Shown here: in pieces, positions 45,369 through 55,700 of the stretch
Layout of the letters: each line of letters opens with the position of its first letter
Position numbering within the stretch: the stretch's first letter is position 1
Assembly: GCF_022682495.2 (NCBI RefSeq)
Contig: NC_071398.1
Span: forward strand, 8,066,934-8,130,933
Source of the DNA: Desmodus rotundus
Lineage: Eukaryota; Chordata; Mammalia; Chiroptera; Phyllostomidae
DNA: 64,000 nucleotides
Reading direction: 5' to 3'
The notes under the pieces: model-generated
Seen by the model: only the letters and a program-made list of their open reading frames with translations
What the model was told of the DNA's origin: nothing
The model's database searches: none
Translations under genes and position numbers: made by a program

Positions 45369-45386
45369 TGGCGCCCACCGTGGGCC
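45369..45386 (+). promoter_or_regulatory. Primer-binding site, tRNA-Lys type
   Basis: TGGCGCCCACCGTGGGCC lies a few bases after the 5' LTR. The TGGCGCCC start is the hallmark of priming by a lysine tRNA, and the remainder is within a few mismatches of the Lys-1,2 form. This places the element with class II (betaretrovirus-like) ERVs. Confidence 0.65.
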
Positions 45387-48285
45387 AATAACTGCCCATG
45401 GCAGACCGACCCCTCCGGTGTGGGAGAGAGACTGCGGAGCTCTGCCCGTCTCTGAGAATGTCTCCGCACCCCTCCTGAGGGCGTCGGCCTCCCAATCACA
45501 GATCGCACCCGGAAAGGTGAAAAGGAAACGGGACGGGGAGCAGAGCAGAGACGTGGGGTGGTTTGGTTGAAAACTTGTTTCTGAGCATGGCTTTGGGATA
45601 ATGCAGTTGTGGATGATGGGTTGGTTGGTGTGCTGCTCCCAGGTTGCCCCCGTCTGCTCACTTGCAGGTTCAGTGAGCCCAGGTGGTGCTCAGGGAACCT
45701 GCACTCAGGTTTGGGGAGGAAGCGAACCCCTAGGCTCTGTAAGCCGAGCCTGCCTGAGTGTGGGGGACTGGACAGCAAGCCATGTGGGTGCGCTGCCATT
45801 TCAGGTAAAGTGGAGGATGAGCCACGTGAGTGCCCCACCACGGAGGACAGGTCGTGCCTGCACTGCCATCTTGGGTGATGGGTCACGTGAGAGTGCCGCC
45901 ATCTTGGAAGTGGGCGAGGTGGTGGGCTGAGGGTTGTCTTCGGATTAGGGGCTGTGTGTTGCAGCAGTCGGGTGCTCTGTGCAACGGGTTCTGTAGGGAG
46001 GACTCTGGTTCTGAAGGTCATGGACGGGGTTCCAAGGGTGACCATCTGATTTACAGCGTGTTTGCAAGGTCTAAGCTTCAGAAAGCTGCAGGATGTCCCT
46101 GTTAATTTAGGGACTTTTAGTGGAAGGTGCCTCTAGTGCTAGGGACTCTCGGCTGCCACGTACTGAGTTTAAGTGCTGAGTTTAAGTGCAGTCCTTCCCA
46201 GTGTGGGAAAGGAGCAGGGATTAAAAGTGAATTGTGGTTAAAGCTGGATGGGTAAAACTATGTAGAAAGGTTGTGAAAGTTTTAAACCTGGAGGAAAGGG
46301 AACCTCAACTACTCGTTCTCTGGTTTTATGGGAACGTGGTTTCAATTTGGTTCTGTTTCTGATCAGAAACCCTCTGTATCTGAAGACCTAGTGAAGGTCG
46401 CCTGTAACCGGTTGGGGAGAATGCCTTTGCCACTCGGGACCCAGAACGGTCGTTCGGGCCTGATGAGAGTTTCAGCCTGAGGCAAAAGAGCATGTCTCTG
46501 CAGAGGCCCCAGTGGACGCACTGGTGCAAGAGGATGCCTCTACCCACAGTGTACTGTTCTTCTGGAGCTCTGTCTGCGTGTCTGGATTTGCTCTGTATCT
46601 GCTCTGAAAAGGAAACTGAGGATTCCAGGGACGGTAAAAACTTCACACTGTGTAGGAAAGTGAACAAGGAAAAGTGTAAGATATGTAAACGAAAAAGGTA
46701 TAAAAAGGATGTCAGAAGGAAAAGGACTTTCCTTCGCATTTGGTATTTTTCCCCCCACCTGATCCCTCCGGAACTTGGCATTCTGAAGGAGTGAGTGATA
46801 ACCTCAGGTTTCTTTGCATAAATCCATTAAGACCAGTCATTAATGGTGGTTTGTGAACCAAGATTTTGACTGGAATGTCACGCCTGAAGGAGGCATGTCT
46901 GGGTTTTGGTCGTCACCAGAAAGCCCTGAGGAACTGGGGCTGACTTGAGAAGCTAGTGAAAGCCCACGAGAAAAAACCTCGTACCTTGGTTGGCTGTGTG
47001 GTTCGTGGCAGTCTTTCCAGGGAAGGAACAAAGGTTGCTTTCCTGAAAGATGGCTAAAAAGGAACCTGTAGGCACCATGGAAGCCTCAAGATTTGAGTGA
47101 AACAACTGGTACAGGTGAAGCCAGGTGGCAGGCGTGTGGCTCTGCTTCTGTGCCCCGAGGGGCGGACTGAGAAGTCAATCTAAGGGCTCCCTGTGTGAGT
47201 TCCAGCAAGGCGGACTTAAAGATCGTAGGTGACCCAGGCTGCTCTTGGTGTGTTTACACAAACAAACAATCCGAATTAAAAGTTGGACTCAAAGTAGTCG
47301 CTTTAATAACAATGAGGGTAATCTTAAGGAGAAAAATCGTGGTTCAAGGAAAACCACAATGCTCAGTATTGGACATCAGAATGGCACAGCTAACGGTCTT
47401 GAAAGTCTGTTTTCGTTTGAAAGTCGAAACTGGGATTGTAACATCACCAAAGATGTTCAACTTACAGGCACGAGGGACCTGTCAAATTGCCACTGTTAGA
47501 TGTCATTGCAGCAAGGGCCTTGCAACTGGATGTCTTCCCAAAAGACAGTCTCCCAGGCACAGAGACTGGCTTGGGGACTGTTGTGCGAATTAACATGGGT
47601 TCTGCCTTCTGTTTCATAGGGCGTATGCCTATGACCTCATTACCCGAGCGGTTGGTTGCGATACAGGCCTCACTTAAGGAGCCCACCTTCATCATCACCC
47701 CGAGACTCAACGGTTTGCTTAAACTAAGTGGTTGGGTTGGTGAAGGGGTCGGGCGGTCTGTGGGCTTCACGTTAGAGCTGATTCTCCCTTTCTGTCCTAA
47801 TGGCCCGGACAGAAAGGGCCCAGAGATCTGAAAGGAGGGAAATCCTGATATGTTCCCCTCAGCCCGAGCGAAGCGTAGTGAGCCACAAGGGTTTTGGACA
47901 GGTGTGGCATGTCTCATACACCTTCCTCCAGATGAGCCATTCTTTACCCAGGTGCCTGCCTTCGTCATTTAGTGGTTATGATTCAACTGTGCTTCCAACT
48001 CTCTTGCCAAATCTGTCACCTCCAGAATATGACAAAGGATGCCAAATGCCAGCCTTTGGACACCGAGCCTGCAACTTCCTGGTGACAGCCAACTGACTTG
48101 GATTCTGTGAGGTCCTTCCTTACACAGGAAGGACTCCCTCCATGCTGCCCAACCCCCAATCCCCTTCAGGGCACCCTTGACCCAAGGGTAGGTAGGACGA
48201 CGTCCATGTCCAGCCGGAAGTAGTTACAAGAAGATGAGACCTTCATCTATTGTCCTTTATATGATTATAAAGTGGTTGTATATTT
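45387..48285 (+). other. Internal region of the LTR element
   Basis: About 2.9 kb, too short for a complete provirus. The longest frames (132 codons at 47195-47593, 114 at 47487-47831) do not show recognisable retroviral catalytic motifs. A stretch at about 47480-47915 has a weak, unproven resemblance to a retroviral dUTPase layout and is broken by stop codons. A repeated CACGTG/GCCATCTTGG module lies near the left end. Confidence 0.5.
45779..45910 (+). repeat. Repeated CACGTGAG / GCCATCTTGG module in the ERV leader
   Basis: CACGTG (E-box) occurs at 45833-45838 and 45884-45889. GCCATCTTGG (YY1-like) occurs at 45865-45874 and 45898-45907. A diverged earlier copy has CATGTGGGTG and GCTGCCATTTCAGG. 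Together they form an imperfect three-unit array about 400 bases after the primer site. Confidence 0.7.
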
Positions 48286-48297
48286 GAAAGGGGGGAT
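48286..48297 (+). promoter_or_regulatory. Polypurine tract
   Basis: GAAAGGGGGGAT immediately precedes the 3' LTR start TGTAACAG, the expected place for plus-strand priming. Confidence 0.7.
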
Positions 48298-48298
48298 T

Positions 48299-48825
48299 TG
48301 TAACAGGGTGAAGCCAAGGGGGGGCCCCAAATAGGGATTTGTAATGGGGTCCAGAACTCAGGATGTCCAGGAAATATTAGGAAAAAAAATAGATAGGATG
48401 TCCTCACCCCCACCAGCCTGAGCTGGGGAAAGGGACACATGGAGCAGGGCCATTGAGAGCTGTTCTGCATAGCAACAGCTGTGCAGCTAACCTCTGGCAT
48501 GGCCATTTAACATATCTACAACCTTTAACTGGTTTCATGGATATGGTTTAAATGACTGTGGCCGTGCTTTGAGCCAGGGGGCCGTAGAGGAAGATTGGTG
48601 CTGGGATTTGAACCCAGGTATGGCAGCCATGCCAGGTTGGGACCACACGGCTTTGGCCGGGTGGCTTTGGGGTGCTCCCTTTTGCCACGTGGCTTAGGAA
48701 GCAGAAGAGACTTTGCTGGGAAGAAAAGGGGAGAAAGGGCTCTTGCTGGTGGGCCATGAGAAGGTGCCACGTGGTTTTGGATTAACTGGAGATCACGGCG
48801 TCGACAGGGCTGATGGGGGCCAAGG
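48299..48825 (+). repeat. 3' LTR, shortened
   Basis: Starts TGTAACAGGG and follows the 5' LTR closely to about 48575. It then lacks about 190 bases present in the 5' copy (roughly 44625-44815), resumes at GGAAGATTGGTGCTGGG and loses similarity at about 48820. What follows up to an AATAAA at about 48967 does not match the 5' LTR R-U5. Confidence 0.7.
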
Positions 48826-51815
48826 AACTTGGTCCTTCTCTTCCTAGGATTTTGGGACCTTACTGTTTGAGGGTTTTTTCCAAACAAAACTTTTGCCTCT
48901 CGCTTCCCTCCTGTGGCCAATTGTCTCATTACAGGATGACTTAGCTCACTTTCCAGTGGGGGCAGGAATAAAACTTTGGTAATAATAACAATGAGGCTGA
49001 TGACGGTGCTCAGCTGGCTTCCCTGTGACCCCAGGTCTCCTGGGCCACGGGTGGGGTCTTCGCCTGTGCCGATCTCAAGCAATGTTCCTCAAACTACTGC
49101 CTCAGACCCAGAGTCTCAGGGGCACATCAGTCTGAGTTTTTGTGGAAAAACGTCTGCATCCAGGGGGCCCAGTTTGCAGGGGTGGGTGGGAGTGGAGGAA
49201 GGATGATCTCGCAAATCTAGGGGATTGGTGCAGAGAGGGAGCCAGTGAAGGAGAGCAAGGGTTCCTCACCCTGCAGGCTAGAGCTGGGAAGACTCAAGAC
49301 ATGCATTCATTCCAGTGCTTTGCACGACTGTCTTCAGAGAAGCAAAGCGCTTTGCTCCCAGTGAAACCTCCCTCAGAGGCCCGTACTCAGATAAGCAGGC
49401 TGCCGTGAGGACTATGTGGGGCGGGGAGGGGGCGCCAGGCAGGGGATGCCAGAGACGGACCCGCCACCGTGCTCCCCTGCAGGTTCGAGTCAGAGAGGTG
49501 CAGGGCTGTGTTCTGGGCCAGTGGGCATGCTCCTTAAGACCTAGAGTTTTACGTGTGGGTTTTTCTGGGTTTTGAATAAAATGCCTTATCAGTACAAAAT
49601 ACATAATGTATATGTGAGAAACACAAGCCAACAATAAGACAAACACCCGTGTACGCACAGCAGACGTGCACGGACCCGCCACAGACCTGAATAGAAACTT
49701 CCGGCCCCTCTGAAGCTGCCACTGTCCTCCTGCCATCCGCCTCCAGAGACAGCCCCACCCCCGAATTTGGGGTTTGTCATTCTCCCGAGTCCCTTCAGTC
49801 TGTCGTCTGTGTACACATAATATATATGTATGTAAGTGCTAACAATATACTGATGCATTCTACATGTTTTTAAGCGCTCAAACTCTATATGAAAGGTGAC
49901 AGATCTCACACGCCCACTCTTCCGTGACTGGCTTCTGTGGCTCCACATTCTAGGAGATCCTTCCCTGGGGATGAGCACAGCTGCGGTTCAGCGTTTTCCA
50001 CCCCGGAGTGATGACACAGCTGGCTCACCCCATCTCCCGCTAAGGGTCCCGCAGATTGTTTCCCGGTTCTTACGATTACAAACCGTGCCGTGGTCAGCAG
50101 TTGTCAGCTTGCCTTCTGGTGCGCGCGTGAAAGAGTTTCTCTGGGGCAGTGGCTCTCGACCTTGGGTGCACTCTAGAATTAATTACCCGCCTAAGCTCTG
50201 CAAGAGGCTGACGCCCTAGGTTCTACTGCAAGAGGTTGCTTTCGCTGGTCTTTGGAGAGGAGGGGACCCCCAGGCATATTTTTTATTTTCAGAAGCTACT
50301 CGGGTAACTGATGTACAGCCAGGGCTGCAGCTGACACAATGGGGTGTAACTGCCCAAGCCCAGTCCACAACAGTAGAAGAATTCTCGCCTGGCTGCACCG
50401 TCACCAATACCTGGTCATGGTTCCCTGTGTAGCTTTCCCCATCCCCATACTACTGACAGCTGGCCAGAGGACAGTCGCAAAGCAAAGCCGCCTGCCCAAA
50501 GCACACGAGGCTGTTCCCTGGGACTCTGCTCCAGCCCCACTGTCTGCCCGCATCCTAGGAACCAGTTACCACAGGCTGGGGGCCTTGATCTTGCAGCCCA
50601 AGGCACTGCTCTCAGCTCGGAGCAGGTACAGCTTTACGCGTCCCCGCTTTGTTCCCTCCACACTCCGGCTGCCAAGTCGCTGCTTTGGGCCCTCTCCAGC
50701 TATCACATGGTTCCATTTGGGCTGTGTCCTAACCTCAAGGGAGACCCAGTCTGCTTGCTGCCCGCCCACTCACTGCTTTGGAGCAATTTCAGGGGGAAGG
50801 GGAAGCCCCAACTGTATGCTGCCAGGGTCAAAGCAGAAGACCTTAGACAGTTTACAAAAAAAAAAAATTAAGATTCCCAGCTCCACATCCGACCTGCTGA
50901 CTCGGAATGTCCAAGGACAACAGGCACCTGCACCTTTAACGGTCCTCAGGTGACGCGTGGCAGCAGGTCGCTCTGCCTCACCCAGTGTCCTCAGATGTAA
51001 TATCTGAGTGGGGTCTAAGACTATTTTTGGCTCTGACACCTCCCTGAGAACTGCCGTCTTCCTAAGTCATGAGGTGCGAGGACTGGCAGTCCCCCGTCAC
51101 CACTACCCATGCCAAGTGTAGCAGACCGGAGGCAGTGTCGTGCTCTGCGCCAGCAGAGGCGGGACGGGAGCGAGAATCCGGTCAGCGGGGGCTTTTGGCA
51201 CTCACCCGGAGTTCTGCCAAAGCCCATCCCAGAAGGCTCTTTGGTTTGGGAGCACCTGTCCCCATCCTGCAGGTAGAGATTTCAGCCCTTCACCTTGGCA
51301 ACTGCAGCAGGAGCAACTCTGGGGCCTGGCAGCTCCAAAAATATGTGTTTGTTACTGTTAAACCTAGTTTGGGGCTGTAACAGTCTCCTATCACTGCCTA
51401 ACGAGTTCTCTCAAGTCTAGTGGCTTAATCCCAGACACGCATCCTCTCAGGGCCTAGTTCCCCCTCGATGGTGCCCGAGGTCTGCTCCCGGCTCCCCGAG
51501 GTTGCTCGCAGTTCCTTGGCCATGGACCTCTACAAACAGAGTGGCCAGCTGGAGCCTTGCAGTCCTCCACTTCTTTTACAGGACTGACGCTTACGTTGGG
51601 ACAACTTGGGATCATCTCTCTTTGCTGATGGCCACTGGGGACTCTGCATCTGCAAACCCCCTCACTTTGCTGCACAACATGACCTGCCCACAGCAGTGAG
51701 GCCCGCTCACGCCCGCAGGCAGGGCGCCTGCCGTCCACCTGGAGTCCAGCCTCACCTGTAACGAAGTCCACCGGCAGAGATGGAATACACAACAACCAAC
51801 GTAGAGTCAAGTTTC
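48826..51815. other. Spacer between LTR element and CIAPIN1 3' end
   Basis: No gene seen. A MER5-like DNA-transposon remnant lies at about 50150-50310 ('gcagtggctctcgacc'). At about 51370-51790 the text resembles an old eutherian interspersed repeat of uncertain family ('ctgtaacagtctcctatca', 'tctagtggcttaat'). Confidence 0.45.
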
Positions 51816-51837
51816 AGGGCTTATTCCAAAGAAAACT

Positions 51838-51847
51838 TTTATTTATT
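51838..51847 (-). terminator. CIAPIN1: Polyadenylation signals, CIAPIN1
   Basis: Minus strand reads AATAAATAAA, two overlapping copies of AATAAA. Confidence 0.65.
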
Positions 51848-52131
51848 GGTAAGACATAAAAATCCAGGTCTATGAATCCACACAATCTCCCCAACTACTG
51901 GTGAGATCCACTCCAAGTGTGTGGGTAATGAGAACAGGGCCTCCTGCTCGGAGAGATTTACTGTGGGTTCAGCCTGCTCTCCTGCTCCCTCTAAATTCTC
52001 ATCAGCCCGACTCTTCTGAAGGGCACGGAGAGGCCCCGTCCCGCAGTGCAGGGCGCCCCATCTGTGTGTGACACCGAGTCCAGAAAAACAAAGTTCTGTG
52101 CTCCAAGCTGAGCTTGCATGGCTGTGTCAGA

Positions 52132-52160
52132 CCCCCCCCCCCCCCCAACACACACACACA
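52132..52160. repeat. C15 run plus (CA)n
   Basis: Fifteen C residues, then AACACACACACACA. It falls inside the CIAPIN1 3' UTR and is likely length-variable. Confidence 0.9.
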
Positions 52161-52677
52161 CCCTCTTCACAACTGATAATGTGGAGGAACACAAGTTTAA
52201 TAGTAACTGCACACTGACAGAACATGGGGCAGCGCACTACCCCAGGGGCCGGCGCTGTGACCACAGGTCCCCATGACTCCACTGGTGCCCTGAGGTCGTC
52301 AGACACTCGATTCCTATCACCAGGAGCGGTGCACTGAGCAAAGCACCAACTCCGGGAGACAGGCAGTGGCACTTGCTGAGTACAAAGGAGGGCAGGGCCT
52401 TCGTCACTGAGCTTGACCCCGCGCTCAGAGTGTGCCAGGCAGCGTGCTGACACCGGGGGAGGGCCCTTCAGCTCACATCCCGTTTCCCTAACGCTAGGTG
52501 AAGCAGCCAGCCCGCCCAGGGTAACCAGCGCCCCGTGACACCTTGGCCTTTTGGTCTGCAGCAGCGCTACGCACCCCCGCCCCCCACGGCCAGCCTCACT
52601 CTGCCTACCTCCCTGCAAAGGGGTTCCCAGCAGAGAGCGAGCAAATGCAGAGACGGGCCCGAAGGGCAGGAGTCGGC

Positions 52678-52788
52678 CTAGGCATCATGGAGGTTGCTAG
52701 TGCTCAGGAGCACCTGCTCCCCAGGTTTGAAGGCTGGCATCCCGAGGTAGGGGCAGCTGGCACAACGGAAAGCGTCGCCCAGGTAGCA
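52678..52788 (-). CDS. CIAPIN1: CIAPIN1 coding exon 8
   Basis: Begins [12 protein letters not shown], carrying three of the four cysteines of motif B, and ends H-D-A with TAG. Acceptor on the minus strand is CTTTCAACAG. Confidence 0.96.
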   Translation of the reverse strand, partial: CYLGDAFRCASCPYLGMPAFKPGEQVLLSTSNLHDA

Positions 52789-55700
52789 CTGTTGAAAGAA
52801 GAGACAGTCATACTGGGAAGCTTACCCCAGAGGTAGAGGCCACAGGAACGGGACCCCAAATTTCGTAATATGGCCACAGTGGCCTAAAAGAAATGGTTGG
52901 GTGCGTCTGTAGGTCCAGCGGGGACCCAAACACTATGAATATTGAAGATCTCTGGTTCCATGATAACAATGGTCTGGAGAAGCTCCTGAGGAGACCGTAT
53001 TTCTATATTCTCAGCAGTTCGAATTATGGCCAAGGGCAGCTGAATGGCTGAGTAACGTCAGAAGACAGGGACAAAAGTAAGAAATGAGTCCCCCCGCCGC
53101 CCCCACCCTGGGCACAGGCACACTAACCCTGTCTCACGAGATAACCTCCCTTCCCCACCGTGACCTACCCACCCGCTCTCTCGCAGTGGCCTCTACTGAA
53201 ATGGGGGCAGTGGTTCCTACAGCTAGGGCTGGTCCGTGTGCCCCTGAGGACGGCGCCCGACACCACTGGGGGTTTGGGGACTACTGAGTAATGATATTTA
53301 CGTTTCCACAGGCCGACTTGGGTTGGGAGCCCATCTGCTCCCTGGACTTCTCCTTTTCCAGTTCTTCGGCAAGGCCACACGTGCTGGGGGGGATCGGAAG
53401 CTGATGAGTGAGACCGGCCACCACCCAGAAACTCCAAATCCTGGACAGTGCCAGGGTGTGCTCTGACACTTTGCTCTTTGGGCCGGGCTGTCTTAACTGA
53501 AACGCCTACAGGGGAGATGAAGGCGTGAGGCTGCCTAGGGAGACAGAGAGGGTGGTGGGGAACGAAGGCCCAGCGGGGGTGCTCTGTCCACAAAGGACAG
53601 CCACCACGAAGCACTCAGCTCTCCCCTCTGCACACTGACCGCTGGCCGAGGACACTCATTTCACCTGGGAGCACGGTGTCCCACTGTGATCTGCTCCGAG
53701 GGGACAGTGAGCTCCGAGCAGGACACGGGCAGCAGCCACTCCCTCTGACCGTGTTTCTGCTGGCCCTCCAGCCCCTGCGCCACGTGACGACTCTGCCAGC
53801 TCTTCTAACAGTGGCATGTCCCTGGTTTCCTAGAACTCACTCGGGACGCTCCCCGCTGACTGCCCCGGAAGTTGCTCTGACAGGTTCTCGAAGAGGCCAG
53901 ACCAGAAGCCCGTCGGCCCTGCCTTTGCCTGGGGGCCCGGACAGGCGTGGAGGTCGCTCTTTCCCTGCCTAGTCAGGTGGGGGCTCCCTACTCAGCTCTC
54001 CACAACTCCATAACGGATTGTTTGGAGGGTCACATGGAGCTGCTTAAATTCTCAAACAAGCCAAGAATGACTGGTGCAAACTTGGGATGGTGACCCCTTG
54101 TGGGGAAGAGGGAGGGAGATGCAGCCGAGGAAGGTTGCAGAAGGGACTGCTGAGCTACCCGTATTGTTTGATTCTTAACCTGGTGACCCGTACTTGGGTG
54201 TTCACTTTATTAGTTCTCTGAAACGTCCCTGCTTAGCACACTGCTCTGCAGGCATGACTCACTTCACCATGAATCGTGTGTTTAATTAATTAGAGCACCG
54301 CAATTCCGCGAGCAGCATGGCCGACTCTGCCTCGGTCAGCACTTACCAGTTCTTGCAGGCCTTCCTCTTTTTCCCTTCTCCACACGCAGGGGCCCGCAGG
54401 GAGGCTGGGTCCGGCTTCTTCAAATCCTCCGGATCCAGCAGCTCGTCTGAGTCGATGAGATCCTGGAGGGTGTTCGAAGCTGTTAGTGACATGGTCGGTC
54501 ATGGTCTCTGTCACAGAGGAGCCGAGGTGGTCACAGGCGGGGTGGCAGGGTTATGCCATCCGTGTCAAGAAGACCCCACCAGCCCACGTGGGCCTGGTCC
54601 TCACGTCCCAGCTGCCCACCCCAGGGAGCTTCCGCGCACAGAAGACGCACTGAGCTGTAAGGGGATGGGGACTGATTCACACCGAACAGACTGGTGTGTG
54701 TGGGGAGCGGGGCAGGCAGAACACAGTGCCATCGGGGTGGGCAAAGAAGGCCTAGAGCTGTGAGTACGTGGAACAGAGTTCATTCTCGTGTTATTCAGTG
54801 CTGCATTGTTTCCCACACAGACAACTTTAAAGGTACCTGTGCCCCACCCTGTACATGAAGGGCCATAGGTAAAGAGAGGAATAAGGTATCTTCTCTGTGA
54901 TTCCAGAGAAGAGGGCCAATAGTGACACAGATGTCATGTGTTCCTGATGGATGTGCACACAGCCCCTCTGTGAGTTTGGAGGGTGCGCTCCACAGCCTGC
55001 TCTGCCCGCCGCTGCAACTCGGGCCACTGTGTACCGGGAATTTGATCGGAGGCCCGGGTCAGACAGGGAGAAGTGCGGCTCTGAAGACAGTGAGTGCTCA
55101 GGGACTCGCCCAAAGGAGCCAAGAAAAATATTTCAGCTGCCAGACTCTCCCGGTCTGCACACGCCTGCGGGAGTCTTTCCTGTGTCACATGACATGTGTG
55201 GAAAAGAGATGCCGGGGACAAGCCCAGCCACAATGCTCGGCTTTCACACTACGAGCCCGAGACAGGCCCCCCAAACGGCCCACGTTCACACCTGCAGTGG
55301 GGCTGAGGGAACGCGAGGGGCCCACGGCCGACTCACCGCGCTCTCGTCTTCCATGTCGTTGGCTGAGAGGGTCCAGAGTTTGACAGCCGCAGGGTCCACA
55401 GCAGGTTTCACTGCGTCCAACCAACAGAAGAAACACAGCTCTACAAAGAAGCCCCGAGCAAACTACAGGCAAACATGAGCGTTTTCTATGGAGACTCCAT
55501 AGAGAACACAGTGGCCTGAGGGTCGGGAGACTGTGACAGGCCCAGGAGCCGTCACCCTCAGCACCCACTCTGCAGCAGACACCCTGAAGCACTTTGTATG
55601 TGTCACAGTGGGTCAGTCTCTGTCTTCTGACGTGTACAGGTGAGAAAGCAGGTATACATATTTAGGCCAGCCACAAAAAGCCACAAAGCCAGTTCTGTCT

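Larger units (their letters stand above)
44340..48825 (+). mobile_element. LTR retroelement (class II/ERVK-like), non-coding or decayed
   Basis: Two directly repeated LTRs flank about 2.9 kb. Order: 5' LTR, primer-binding site, internal region, polypurine tract, 3' LTR. The primer site resembles one for tRNA-Lys, as used by betaretrovirus-like elements. I find no recognisable gag, reverse transcriptase, integrase or env; the internal frames are short and broken. The LTRs differ at roughly 15-20 of about 285 aligned bases by eye, so the copy is not recent. It sits in the tail-to-tail interval between CCL17 and CIAPIN1, in the CCL17 orientation. A clear target-site duplication is not visible, because the right end is altered. 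Confidence 0.8.
51820..52677 (-). other. CIAPIN1: CIAPIN1 3' UTR (putative)
   Basis: About 0.85 kb from the stop to two overlapping AATAAA signals on the minus strand (51838-51847). It contains a 15-C run joined to a CA repeat as read on the plus strand (52132-52160). Confidence 0.65.

Noticed and set aside
45332..46045. 237-codon antisense frame in the LTR element
   Set aside because: Runs opposite to the element across its leader and LTR end; no retroviral motif seen.
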